Source: DASPGQ01 sp035457705
Lineage (GTDB): Bacteria; Acidobacteriota; Vicinamibacteria; Marinacidobacterales; SMYC01
Assembly (NCBI GenBank): GCA_035457705.1
Contig: DATIBD010000115.1
Location: 31,355-95,354, forward strand
Direction of reading: 5' to 3'
DNA length: 64,000 bases
Shown here: positions 36,785-43,886 of the stretch, in pieces
Position numbering within the stretch: position 1 is the first letter of the stretch
How the letters are laid out: each line of letters opens with the position of its first letter
Made by a program: the position numbers and the translations under genes
Notes under the pieces: model-generated
What the model was told of the DNA's origin: nothing
Database searches by the model: none
What the model saw: the letters and a program-made list of their open reading frames with translations, nothing else

Positions 36785-37156
36785 ATGTCCACGAAGAATC
36801 TTTTGGTCGTAGACGATTCTGCGACGACGAGAATGTTGATTGCGCTCACCTTGAAGAAGGAGGGCACTTACAACATTTTGGAGGTCGCGAACGGGCGGGA
36901 AGCGGTCGACAAGCTGGACCGCGAGCCCGTCGACTGCGTGCTCACTGACATCAACATGCCGCTGATGAACGGGCTCGACCTCATCGAGTACATCCGTTCC
37001 CATCACCGGGACCCGCAAGTGCCGATCATCGTGATCACGACGAGGGGAGAAGAGGAGTCGCGAGACCGAGGCCTGGCGCATGGGGCAAATGCGTACCTCA
37101 CCAAGCCGATCTCCGCACCGGAGCTCGTGAGCTTGGTGAAGGAGCTGGTGGTTTAG
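36785..37156 (+). CDS. cheY: CheY response regulator
   Basis: 123 residues, the standard CheY length. Acidic pair in LLVVDDSATTRMLIALTL, phospho-acceptor D in CVLTDINMPLMNGLDLIEYI, threonines in VITTRGEEESRDRGLAHGAN and lysine in AYLTKPISAPEL. A good ribosome-binding site (AACCGAGGAG) precedes the ATG, unlike the tightly overlapped receiver at 35.1 kb. It is the likely output regulator, acting on a flagellar motor or a pilus ATPase; no flagellar genes are in the window. Confidence 0.93.
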   Translation: MSTKNLLVVDDSATTRMLIALTLKKEGTYNILEVANGREAVDKLDREPVDCVLTDINMPLMNGLDLIEYIRSHHRDPQVPIIVITTRGEEESRDRGLAHGANAYLTKPISAPELVSLVKELVV

Positions 37157-37160
37157 AGCA

Positions 37161-38690
37161 ATGGGTCTCAGAGGGCAGCTCGAGGACCTCCCCCTCCTCG
37201 ATATGCTGCAAATCATCGCTTTCTCCAAGAAGAGCGGATGTCTGAGTGTCGCTGGGCCACCCGGCCGCGGGGCTGTCGTGCTGCGGCAGGGTCGAGTGCT
37301 CTTTTCCTATTCATGGTCGACCCTTGGGAGACTGCGCGAGCTTTCTCGGGGCAGATCGCCTCTCCCCGACAACAGCGCCCGACAGTTCATCGAGGTATCA
37401 CTGCGAGACCTGGCCGGGCTCCGGGAGGGAAGCTTTGAGTTCGAGCTGGCCGAATCGATCGGGGAGCTCGAAGGCGTGCAGCTCGGGCCCTACTTGTTGT
37501 CCGAAGGTCTGGATCCGCAAGAGCTCCTCCTCGATCTCGCCGTCGAGATGGACAACGATCGGAAAGAGACGTCATCTCTTCTCGAGCTCGCTTTCGAGGC
37601 CCCGCCACCCGAGGAACCCAGAGAGCGGGAGCATGCTTCGCCGGGGCAAACCTCGCGCCAGACTCGCCACCCAACCGGCTTCAGCGTCGTTCTGGTCGAT
37701 GACGAGCGTCCCGTGACCGAGGTCGTGGGGAAAGAGCTTCAGAGAAGAGGGCACCGGGTTTTCACCGCCTCGGATCCAAGGGCGGGACGCGACATCATCA
37801 GACGCCGTGTGGAGAACGGCGAGAAGGTTCTCGCCGCGGTGGATCTCAAGATGCCCACCACGTCGGGGAGGAGTTTTTACGGCGGCTTCGAGCTCGTACG
37901 GAAGCTCAAGAATCTGAAACCGATCGTGCCGGTGCTGCTCATGGTCGAGAGTCTGTCCGACAAGGCCAAGACGCGGGCAAAGGAACTCGGGATCCGGCGC
38001 GTGGTGCACAAGCCGACTTTGACCAAGATCGATTCAGAGCTCTACCGCAAGGACCTGTGCGAGTTCGCGGAAACGCTGCATGGGCAGTTGGAAAGACTCG
38101 TGACCGACGGTGAGCGCGCCGATCCCGGGGCAACCGCGGAGCCCGAGCGAAACGGCAACGGTTCGAATCGTGCGAGCTTCCTGGCGGCAATGACTCGGAA
38201 GCTGGTCGACCCCGGAGGTTCGGAAGACGTTTCGAGGCTGCTGCTGATGGTGGCGCAGGAGTTTCTCGAGCGGGGCATCTTGTTCGTGGTTAGCGGCGAG
38301 GCAGCCAGGGGACTCGCCGGTTACGGGCTAGGCGAGGACCTCGAGACCTCTTCGAGAGTGGCGAAGCGTCTCGTCCTAGATGTGGCCCGTTGCCAGCCAG
38401 TGGAGGAGGTCGTCCGAACAGGCTCCGCCTACCGCATCCAGGAAGGGAGTCCGTCTCTGAGCGAGGCTCTCTTGGCCCAGGCCGGCCGAGGCCTCTCCTC
38501 GGAGGCGGTGTTGATTCCTCTTCTCCACCACAGGGCCACGCTTCTCATTCTCTTCGGAGACAATCCCGTAAGCGGTTCGCCCCTGGGAGAGCTGGGCGGA
38601 CTCGAGCAGTTCGTATCCCAGGCGGGGATCGCGCTGGAGCACAAACTACGTCAACACAAGCTCTCCACCACGAAAGCTCTGGCAGGGTGA
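37161..38690 (+). CDS. DUF4388 (PATAN) and receiver domain protein with C-terminal GAF-like region
   Basis: 509 residues. Residues about 1-140 are a DUF4388/PATAN domain: LRGQLEDLPLLDMLQIIAFS, KSGCLSVAGPPGRGAVVLRQ and GSFEFELAES. A Pro/Glu linker leads to a receiver domain at about 173-295 (FSVVLVDDERPVTEVVGKEL, aspartate in AAVDLKMPTTSGRSF, lysine in VVHKPTL) with an insertion after the phospho-acceptor loop. The last 150 residues resemble a GAF fold (LLLMVAQEFLERGILFVVSG, GLEQFVSQAGIALEHKL). PATAN proteins are linked to phototaxis and type IV pilus signalling in cyanobacteria and myxobacteria. It begins 4 bases after cheY. Confidence 0.82.
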   Translation: MGLRGQLEDLPLLDMLQIIAFSKKSGCLSVAGPPGRGAVVLRQGRVLFSYSWSTLGRLRELSRGRSPLPDNSARQFIEVSLRDLAGLREGSFEFELAESIGELEGVQLGPYLLSEGLDPQELLLDLAVEMDNDRKETSSLLELAFEAPPPEEPREREHASPGQTSRQTRHPTGFSVVLVDDERPVTEVVGKELQRRGHRVFTASDPRAGRDIIRRRVENGEKVLAAVDLKMPTTSGRSFYGGFELVRKLKNLKPIVPVLLMVESLSDKAKTRAKELGIRRVVHKPTLTKIDSELYRKDLCEFAETLHGQLERLVTDGERADPGATAEPERNGNGSNRASFLAAMTRKLVDPGGSEDVSRLLLMVAQEFLERGILFVVSGEAARGLAGYGLGEDLETSSRVAKRLVLDVARCQPVEEVVRTGSAYRIQEGSPSLSEALLAQAGRGLSSEAVLIPLLHHRATLLILFGDNPVSGSPLGELGGLEQFVSQAGIALEHKLRQHKLSTTKALAG

Positions 38691-38732
38691 TGCCGGACTG
38701 CGGCGCTTCCAGCTTCAGGAGATCGGACGAAC

Positions 38733-39152
38733 ATGAGTCACGAGTCGACCTATAACGAAGATGCTTTTCCGGACCAGCCCGACATCGGTCACATGGTGCG
38801 TCTGAGCCCGCTCACCATAGGGGCCGTGTTCAAAAGAGGCGGTACCGTCGGCCAGGGATACGTCCTCAATCTCAGCCGGGGTGGTGTGTTTCTCACCACC
38901 GACGAAGAATTCGCCCCTGGCGAGTCCTTTCGTCTGCGTTTCTTCTTGCCGTTCCAGCTCGGCCGAGTGGACGCGGATGTCGTGGTGCGCTGGAGGACAC
39001 GGGACATCGCTCATCCACCGCCGGGTCTGCGCGACGGATTCGGTGTGGAGTTCGTCCGCCTGGCTCCGGGCGTGCGGGAGAAGATCGAGCGTTTCGTGGA
39101 TCGTTTCCTCGAGCTCGCCGACGAACTCGACGGCGAAAAGAAGAAACGGTAG
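38733..39152 (+). CDS. PilZ domain protein
   Basis: 139 residues. The segment GYVLNLSRGGVFLTTDEEFA matches the PilZ D/N-x-S-x-x-G motif; FRLRFFLPFQLGRVDADVVV and DGFGVEFVRL are the usual beta strands. The N-terminal RxxxR half of the c-di-GMP site is not obvious in the expected form, so nucleotide binding is uncertain. It ends the chemosensory cluster and may connect it to pilus or adhesion control. Confidence 0.8.
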   Translation: MSHESTYNEDAFPDQPDIGHMVRLSPLTIGAVFKRGGTVGQGYVLNLSRGGVFLTTDEEFAPGESFRLRFFLPFQLGRVDADVVVRWRTRDIAHPPPGLRDGFGVEFVRLAPGVREKIERFVDRFLELADELDGEKKKR

Positions 39153-39227
39153 CCGCCCACGATGTGGCAGCCGGGGAGCCACGTCGAGTAGAAGAGGGTC
39201 ATGACCCGACTACAAAGGAGTTCCCCG

Positions 39228-39629
39228 ATGGCATTGGTAAAGCCGGTAGAACAAAAGGACGCGAGTCCCGAAGTGCGCGCCGTCTACGACGACATCATGA
39301 AGACCCGGAGAACGGATTGGGTGAACAATTTCTGGAAGTACGTGGCCTGCTACCCATCCACCCTCGAGAGGATCTGGGCGGCAGTAAAGGCCGTAATGGC
39401 ACCGGGCGCACTCGACCCCCTCGTCAAGGAGATGATCTACGTCGCAGTGAGCGTCACGAACAACTGTGAGTACTGCATCCACTCCCACACCGCCTCGGCC
39501 CGCTCCAAGGGCATGACGGATGAGATGTTCGGGGAGCTTCTCGCCGTCGTGGGTCTCGCGAACGAGACGAACCGGCTCGCGAATGGATTGCAGGTACCCG
39601 TGGACGACGCCTTTCGGCCAGACCGCTAG
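39228..39629 (+). CDS. carboxymuconolactone decarboxylase-like (AhpD-type) protein
   Basis: 133 residues from the ATG at 39228, which has AAAGGAG eight bases upstream; an ATG at 39201 is less likely. The AhpD-fold signature is present: VAVSVTNNCEYCIHSHTASA with the redox CxxC pair and nearby histidine. The family covers alkylhydroperoxidase-like thiol reductases and decarboxylases; CxxC and the absence of aromatic-catabolism neighbours favour a peroxidase-like role. It stands alone between the chemosensory operon and the accessory islet. Confidence 0.88.
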   Translation: MALVKPVEQKDASPEVRAVYDDIMKTRRTDWVNNFWKYVACYPSTLERIWAAVKAVMAPGALDPLVKEMIYVAVSVTNNCEYCIHSHTASARSKGMTDEMFGELLAVVGLANETNRLANGLQVPVDDAFRPDR

Positions 39630-39647
39630 AGCTCAGCATCTCTAGCG
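39624..39647 (+). terminator. hairpin after the AhpD-like gene
   Basis: CGCTAGAG and CTCTAGCG are perfect 8-base arms around an 8-base loop, overlapping the TAG stop of the preceding gene. No T-run follows, so intrinsic termination is uncertain. Confidence 0.45.
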
Positions 39648-39742
39648 CGCTCCACGGCTGAACGCGTGTTATTCAGATAACGGTCATGACGGTGGTCGTT
39701 CGCCCGAGTGCGAGGGTCTAATACTTACGGCGGGAGTGCGGC

Positions 39743-39988
39743 ATGACCAAACGAGTGGAGATACCCCCGCCCGGTTTCGACAATCTCTCGGTCGACGAGC
39801 AGATTGAGTACGTGCAGGATTTGTGGGATTGGATCGCGGCCCGGCCAGAGGACATACCGGTTGCCGATTGGCAGAAGGATGTTGCCGAGTTGCGCCTGCG
39901 TGAATACCGGGCGAATCCGAACGCCGTGGTTCCCTGGGCAGAGGTGCGTACCCGACTCTTGGAAAAGTACTCGACGAAAGGTCGTTGA
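39743..39988 (+). CDS. addiction-module component protein (antitoxin)
   Basis: 81 residues. FDNLSVDEQIEYVQDLWDWI, then WQKDVAELRLREYRANPNAV and VPWAEVRTRLLEKY follow the pattern of the 'putative addiction module component' family (TIGR02574-type): 'LS-x-ER-x-LI-x-x-LWDSI' then 'L-x-x-RL-x-x-Y-x-x-NP-x-x-x-x-x-W'. Such antitoxins pair with a RelE/ParE toxin directly downstream. Here that toxin is broken, leaving an orphan antitoxin. TAATAC at about 39718 may be a -10 box. Confidence 0.85.
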   Translation: MTKRVEIPPPGFDNLSVDEQIEYVQDLWDWIAARPEDIPVADWQKDVAELRLREYRANPNAVVPWAEVRTRLLEKYSTKGR

Positions 39989-39992
39989 GCGG

Positions 39993-40085
39993 GTGCCTGG
40001 TCCTCCAGATCAGGCGGAACTTGACGTCGATGAAGCGATGTCGTGGTATGAGTCGGCCCTCTGTCGCTCTCTATCATTGGTATGA
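39993..40085 (+). pseudogene. truncated RelE/ParE-type toxin
   Basis: From a GTG 4 bases after the antitoxin stop, the frame reads QAELDVDEAMSWYESAL, which matches the start of ParE/RelE toxins ('A-x-x-DLDEAI-x-WYE'), then becomes unrelated and stops at 40085 after 30 codons. A full toxin would be about 95 residues. The remaining sequence is replaced by an unrelated fragment, so the toxin is not functional. Confidence 0.65.
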
Positions 40086-40254
40086 GGAGCGAGGCCTGAA
40101 TAAAGCATTCTATTATCCGGTGAACGAGGCAAATGCCAGATTTAGAAGGTTTGCTGAGAGAATGGGCGGCACGGTGGAGTGGAGGTGGCCCTCTTCGTCA
40201 TCAATGGAGCTGAGAGGTGAAGCGCATTGCAGATCCATTACCTTGAGATTGTGA
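40068..40254 (+). pseudogene. unrecognised gene fragment, possibly GNAT acetyltransferase C-terminus
   Basis: In another frame from about 40068 to the TGA at 40254 the sequence reads WYEERGLNKAFYYPVNEANA then RFRRFAERMGGTVEWRWP. The 'N-x-x-N-x-R-x-x-R-F-x-E-R-M-G' pattern is reminiscent of the end of GNAT acetyltransferases, but this is weak. There is no start of its own, and base composition is lower in GC than the flanks. It looks like a leftover of a deletion that joined the toxin to another gene. Confidence 0.35.
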
Positions 40255-40571
40255 CCAATGAGGTGGACGCGGTATGCGCCGCGTACGCCGCAGCGAATGG
40301 GGTGCGGTTCGGCAAGCCGGACGCCGGGCTCGGCAATGCGCGGACGGCCAAGCTGCTTGGAGGCGGGCTGGTGGGAGTGCGGGCGCCCATGCACGAGACT
40401 GAGGAGCCGGTAGTGCGGCCGTACTGGCTGGTGGACGACATCGAAGCGTCCGTCGCAGCGGCAGTAGAGGCAGGCGGCGAGGTAGCCCATCCCCCGATGG
40501 AAATCCCCGGTCACGGCACGTTCGCCATCTACATCCAGGGCGGTATCCACCACGGCCTTTGGCAGCGGTGA
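40227..40571 (+). CDS. VOC-superfamily (glyoxalase-like) protein
   Basis: 114 residues from a TTG with GAGAGGTGA a few bases upstream. The pattern is a single VOC fold: HYLEIVTNEVDAVCAAYAAA, then LGNARTAKLLGGGLVGVRAP, VVRPYWLVDDIEASVAAAVE and EVAHPPMEIPGHGTFAIYIQ, ending GGIHHGLWQR. The H-x-E/E metal ligands of glyoxalases are partly present. Function unknown; it could be a binding, bleomycin-resistance-like or epimerase-type protein. It lies in the accessory islet directly upstream of the attC-like repeat. Confidence 0.75.
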   Translation: MQIHYLEIVTNEVDAVCAAYAAANGVRFGKPDAGLGNARTAKLLGGGLVGVRAPMHETEEPVVRPYWLVDDIEASVAAAVEAGGEVAHPPMEIPGHGTFAIYIQGGIHHGLWQR

Positions 40572-40594
40572 GCTCGTGTCGGCATTCGAAGCCG

Positions 40595-40703
40595 CCGGCC
40601 TAACATGGCATGCACCGGACGGTTCGGTGCGCGGCCCACCGCTGATGGGAGCGTTGGACGGGCAAACCGGGACGTGGGGCACGATTGGACGTCTGTTAGC
40701 CGG
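40595..40703. repeat. attC-like long imperfect inverted repeat
   Basis: CCGGCCTAACA (40595-40605) and TGTTAGCCGG (40694-40703) are complementary with one extra C. GCCTAAC at 40598 fits the integron inverse-core RYYYAAC; GTTAGCC at 40695 fits the core GTTRRRY except for one position. An internal hairpin, GCACCG and CGGTGC (40612-40630), lies within. The length of about 104 bases suits an attC site, and the next ORF starts 16 bases after the core, as in gene cassettes. Inner L boxes do not match well and no integrase is visible, so this is tentative. Confidence 0.4.
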
Positions 40704-40717
40704 AGCGGAGAGGACCC

Positions 40718-41128
40718 ATGAGTTTACGTGAACATGACATCGAAGCGATTCGGGCAGCGGTTGAGAAGGACGCCGAGGCCGTGCGACGTGCCGACTCGTC
40801 TGCCGTGACCGAAATGTTTACGGCAGATGCGGTTCGTTTTCCGCCGAATCACCCCCCGGTACAGGGGCGAGACGCGATACGCAGGTGGCTCGATACGTTT
40901 CCCCCGATCCAGAAGTTCAGCATCAGCGCGGACGAGATTCTCGGCTGCTAGGATCTGGCGTTCCTACGGGGGCGCTATGAACTGACAATCGCATTAGATG
41001 ATGGATCGACACTCGTGACTGACCGCGGTCACTACATGGGGCTGCTTCGCAAGCAGGCCGATGTATCGTGGCTGTGGGCGACGGACATGATCAGTTCCGA
41101 ATTACCCGCAGCGTCCCTTGAACATTGA
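40718..41128 (+). pseudogene. SnoaL/DUF4440-like gene with premature amber stop
   Basis: A ribosome-binding site (GGAGCGGAGAGG) and ATG open a frame reading IRAAVEKDAEAVRRADSSAV, FTADAVRFPPNHPPVQGRDA and IRRWLDTFPPIQKFSISADE, typical of the NTF2-like DUF4440/SnoaL fold. TAG at 40949-40951 interrupts after LGC. The same frame then continues DLAFLRGRYELTIALDDGST and VTDRGHYMGLLRKQADVSWL to a TGA at 41128, completing the fold at about 136 residues. A single nonsense change explains the break. Unless amber is read through, the product is inactive. Confidence 0.75.
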
Positions 41129-41172
41129 CGAGATGCTCGGGGCCACCTCCTTTTTCGGCAACCGGAATACCC

Positions 41173-42273
41173 TCACTCCGCGAGGTGGAACACCAGCCCG
41201 ACACCGTAGCGGCGGCCTCGGAGGACCCTGGTCATTCCATGGCGCTGCGGTCGACTGCAGAAGATCACGACGTCCCCCTCGGAGACGGGAATATTCGAGA
41301 TGCTGCCCTCGTTCTCAAGGAGAAACTCTCCGCCCTCGAAATCACGCTCGCGTCTCGAGAGCATCACCAGAGCCTGATAGGGAAACCATATAGGGCCGTA
41401 AATGTCGCGGTGCAGGTGATTGATCCCGCCTTGCTGGTATCCGATGAGGATGGAGGACGGCCGATTCTGCCCGCGGTCGCGACAGCGTTGCCAGAACTCG
41501 AGTAGATCGGCGGGATAATCCGGCGGAGCGATCGATTCGTACAAGCGATGCCGCAGACGTCCGAGCGCTTCGGGCAAAGGCTCCCGGTAGTAATGATAGG
41601 CTCCGATGCCGTATCCGCGCGGCGCCATGTTCACGCTGCGCTCGAAACGCGATGGGTCGGACGACTCCGAGAGAATCGATGAGCATTCCGAGGCGCTCAG
41701 AAGCTTCTGCAATCGAGAGAATCCGCACTCGGCGAGCTCTCGTCGGGCTCGCTTCCAGCTGATACGGCCGAGTCGTTCTTCGAGCCCCGAGCCCCGGCTG
41801 GAGCGATGCACGCGCCGTGGCTCCGGCAGAGCAACTGGAGGTGGCTCACCCGAGCCCAGGGGTCTGAATCCCCGGGCAAGCGCGAAGTCTTCGTCACGAA
41901 GAGGCTCCACGCGGTGCGCGTTCCACCTCAGCGCGCCGAGCTCGGAAACGGTCGCATATTCTCGCGTCAGGTAGTGCCCCACGAATCTCACACCCAGCCG
42001 CGCCGCCCATCCGCTGAGCGACTCCGAACGTCGGGGTCGCGCTCCTTCTTTTCTGAGGCGTCGGTGTTGCGTTTCCGCGCGAGGTGAAGTCCCGGGGCGA
42101 CCGTCGGCGCGAACCACGCGATGCCACGGAAGCCCGGACGAGGTGTCGCATCCGGCGACGGCGCGACCGGCGGCGCGGGCGGTTCCCGGTGCGCCTGCCA
42201 TCGCTGCGAGCTCCTGGAAAGACCGCGTCTCTCCGCGCGGAATCTCCTCGAGCGCCTTCAGGTAACGGTTCAC
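41173..42273 (-). CDS. fusion of alkyltransferase-like (ATL) DNA-binding domain and 2-oxoglutarate/Fe(II) oxygenase
   Basis: 366 residues from a GTG in the stop of the upstream gene (GTGA). Residues 1-75 match the DNA-binding domain of O6-alkylguanine-DNA alkyltransferases: PRGETRSFQELAAMAGAPGT, ARAAGRAVAGC and LPWHRVVRADGR. The active-site cysteine of MGMT (PCHRV) is tryptophan here (PWHRV, residues 49-53), the hallmark of ATL proteins that bind but do not repair alkylguanine. The C-terminal 200 residues are a 2OG-Fe(II) oxygenase: GGINHLHRDIYGPIWFPYQA (H-x-D iron ligands, about residue 286), FEGGEFLLENEG, and RHGMTRVLRGRRYGVGLVFH (distal H and 2OG-binding arginine). The combination suggests DNA recognition plus oxidative demethylation; function is inference. 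Confidence 0.82.
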   Translation of the reverse strand: MNRYLKALEEIPRGETRSFQELAAMAGAPGTARAAGRAVAGCDTSSGLPWHRVVRADGRPGTSPRAETQHRRLRKEGARPRRSESLSGWAARLGVRFVGHYLTREYATVSELGALRWNAHRVEPLRDEDFALARGFRPLGSGEPPPVALPEPRRVHRSSRGSGLEERLGRISWKRARRELAECGFSRLQKLLSASECSSILSESSDPSRFERSVNMAPRGYGIGAYHYYREPLPEALGRLRHRLYESIAPPDYPADLLEFWQRCRDRGQNRPSSILIGYQQGGINHLHRDIYGPIWFPYQALVMLSRRERDFEGGEFLLENEGSISNIPVSEGDVVIFCSRPQRHGMTRVLRGRRYGVGLVFHLAE

Positions 42274-43886
42274 TCGGATATCTCCCGGTCGATTCCAATC
42301 ACGGCCCCGTTCCGGATGTAGACGTCGACGGCCAATCCCCACAACGGCTGACCCGCACTGCGCGTATGGATGCGAGCCATGAGGTAGTCCGCCGCGCTCT
42401 CGGGAATCGCGATCCGCGCCGATCGCGTCTCGCCTTTGGAGCCGACGGGATCGCGAGCTCCGCTCTCGTTGTCGAAAACGAACCACTCGTACTCGTACCC
42501 CTCGACTGCCGCGAGCCCACTCTCTTCTCCGAGATTCGTGAAAACGAGCTCTAGGCCTTCGACGCGGAACGCATCGAGCGGGTTCAGCCGACGGAAGTAG
42601 TACGACACGACTTTGTCACGCCGGCGGATGAGCGTATCGGCCAGATAAGTCTCGGCTTCCTTGGACAGGTAGTCGCCGGTCTTCACGATTCCACGAATGG
42701 CCGAGTCGGTGAATCTCGCCACGATCTTGGCCGCCCAGAAGGCATCGTCGGCGAGCATGTGATCGAACGCGCGATTCGGGTACTCAGGTTTCCATCTTTG
42801 AGGCTCGAAGAAATCCGCCTCGATCCGCCCAATCTCGGCATAAAGCGGATAGGGGTATTCGACGTTACGCCAGGCTCGGTCCCAGAAGCCGAACGTATAG
42901 GCGGCCTTCCAGACCGATTCGAGATCGATGAGATACTCGTTCCCTCCCCGCGGATCTTGAGGGGCGATTCTCTGCAGGTAGTCGGAGCCGCTTCCCAGCG
43001 TGGAGCCGAAGTCGATGAGGTAGTGACGCAGGTAGCCCCGGTCCTCCCTGCTCGTAATGAAAGTATCGAGAGTATTGATGGCCCGGCAGTCGTCGTGGTT
43101 GAGCCAGGATGCGAAAACGCGGTACCCGCGGAGCTCGCGCCGGTGCTCGTGAGGGAAGATGTCGTTGGGATCGTCGGGGCGCGTGCCGTGAAACTCGAAC
43201 GGGCCGAGCACCTTACCGGGGACGAGTAGGCTCGCCACGGCGCGAACGTTACCGTCCGGTCCCCTCGCGGCGTTCTCGAGCATGAACCTCAGGTACACTC
43301 GATCCATTGGGGCGGTCTTGCCTCCCGGAAGTGCTATCGTCGCGGAGGGGTCGATCTCGAGGAGCTCGGCGTCGAGGTAGACGATATACGCTTCTGGGAC
43401 GTTGTATCCGATGGCGTGAAAGAAGTTCTTCGAGATCACGTCGGCCCCAGTCGAAAGGTTCGGGTGCTCGCGAGGATCGAACTTGAGGAAATACACGTTC
43501 CCCCGCGCGTCGCGCACCGTAAAGCCCGGCGTGATTCCGCTGCGCTTGGCCGAGATGATGAGTATCGGCCTAGCGGTGTCCGGCGGACCACCGATGTCCG
43601 GCCCTCGCGAGAGCTCCTCGATGCTCATTTCCCTCACGCCGATGCGGTTGGTGAACCAGCTCGAATCGGGAACCTCTCCGATGGTGTTGATGTTCATCGC
43701 CCGCGGGATGGGGCGTGCGGGCGGATCCTGGGCGAACGTGTTCTCCAGCAGGTCGTATGTGGCACTCAATTCGATTGGTTCCGGCTTGGCGATCGGCAGG
43801 CGGTCGTTGTCGACGACGATGGGGTCGTCCGGATAGAAGCGGGGAAGGAGCGCCCCGTACAAGAGAACGGGCAGGACGGTTTTCAA
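42270..43886 (-). CDS. unknown protein with protein-kinase-like catalytic motifs
   Basis: 538 residues from a TTG in the stop of the upstream OMP gene (TTGA); longer upstream frame shadows that gene. The N-terminus (KTVLPVLLYGALLP) is hydrophobic, a possible short signal sequence. Kinase-like landmarks appear in the expected order: GFTVRDARGNVYFLKFDP (strand with candidate ATP lysine, about residue 134), ASWLNHDDCRAINTLD (about 262, matching HxDxK/RxxN of a catalytic loop) and YLIDFGSTLGSGS (about 290, DFG). The final 140 residues are beta-rich (LELVFTNLGEESGLAAVEGY). Not recognisable as a named family; a HipA/FAM20-like fold is inference. Middle gene of an OMP, kinase-like, ATL-oxygenase chain. 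Confidence 0.6.
   Translation of the reverse strand: MKTVLPVLLYGALLPRFYPDDPIVVDNDRLPIAKPEPIELSATYDLLENTFAQDPPARPIPRAMNINTIGEVPDSSWFTNRIGVREMSIEELSRGPDIGGPPDTARPILIISAKRSGITPGFTVRDARGNVYFLKFDPREHPNLSTGADVISKNFFHAIGYNVPEAYIVYLDAELLEIDPSATIALPGGKTAPMDRVYLRFMLENAARGPDGNVRAVASLLVPGKVLGPFEFHGTRPDDPNDIFPHEHRRELRGYRVFASWLNHDDCRAINTLDTFITSREDRGYLRHYLIDFGSTLGSGSDYLQRIAPQDPRGGNEYLIDLESVWKAAYTFGFWDRAWRNVEYPYPLYAEIGRIEADFFEPQRWKPEYPNRAFDHMLADDAFWAAKIVARFTDSAIRGIVKTGDYLSKEAETYLADTLIRRRDKVVSYYFRRLNPLDAFRVEGLELVFTNLGEESGLAAVEGYEYEWFVFDNESGARDPVGSKGETRSARIAIPESAADYLMARIHTRSAGQPLWGLAVDVYIRNGAVIGIDREISE

Noticed and set aside
38160..38180. GGTTCGAATC as a tRNA T-loop
   Set aside because: It lies within the PATAN-receiver coding frame and has no acceptor stem, D-arm or anticodon arm around it.
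40227..41128. VOC gene, repeat and SnoaL gene as proof of an active integron
   Set aside because: No integrase, no second attC, and the downstream cassette lacks a 3' attC; only the single repeat is reported, as attC-like.
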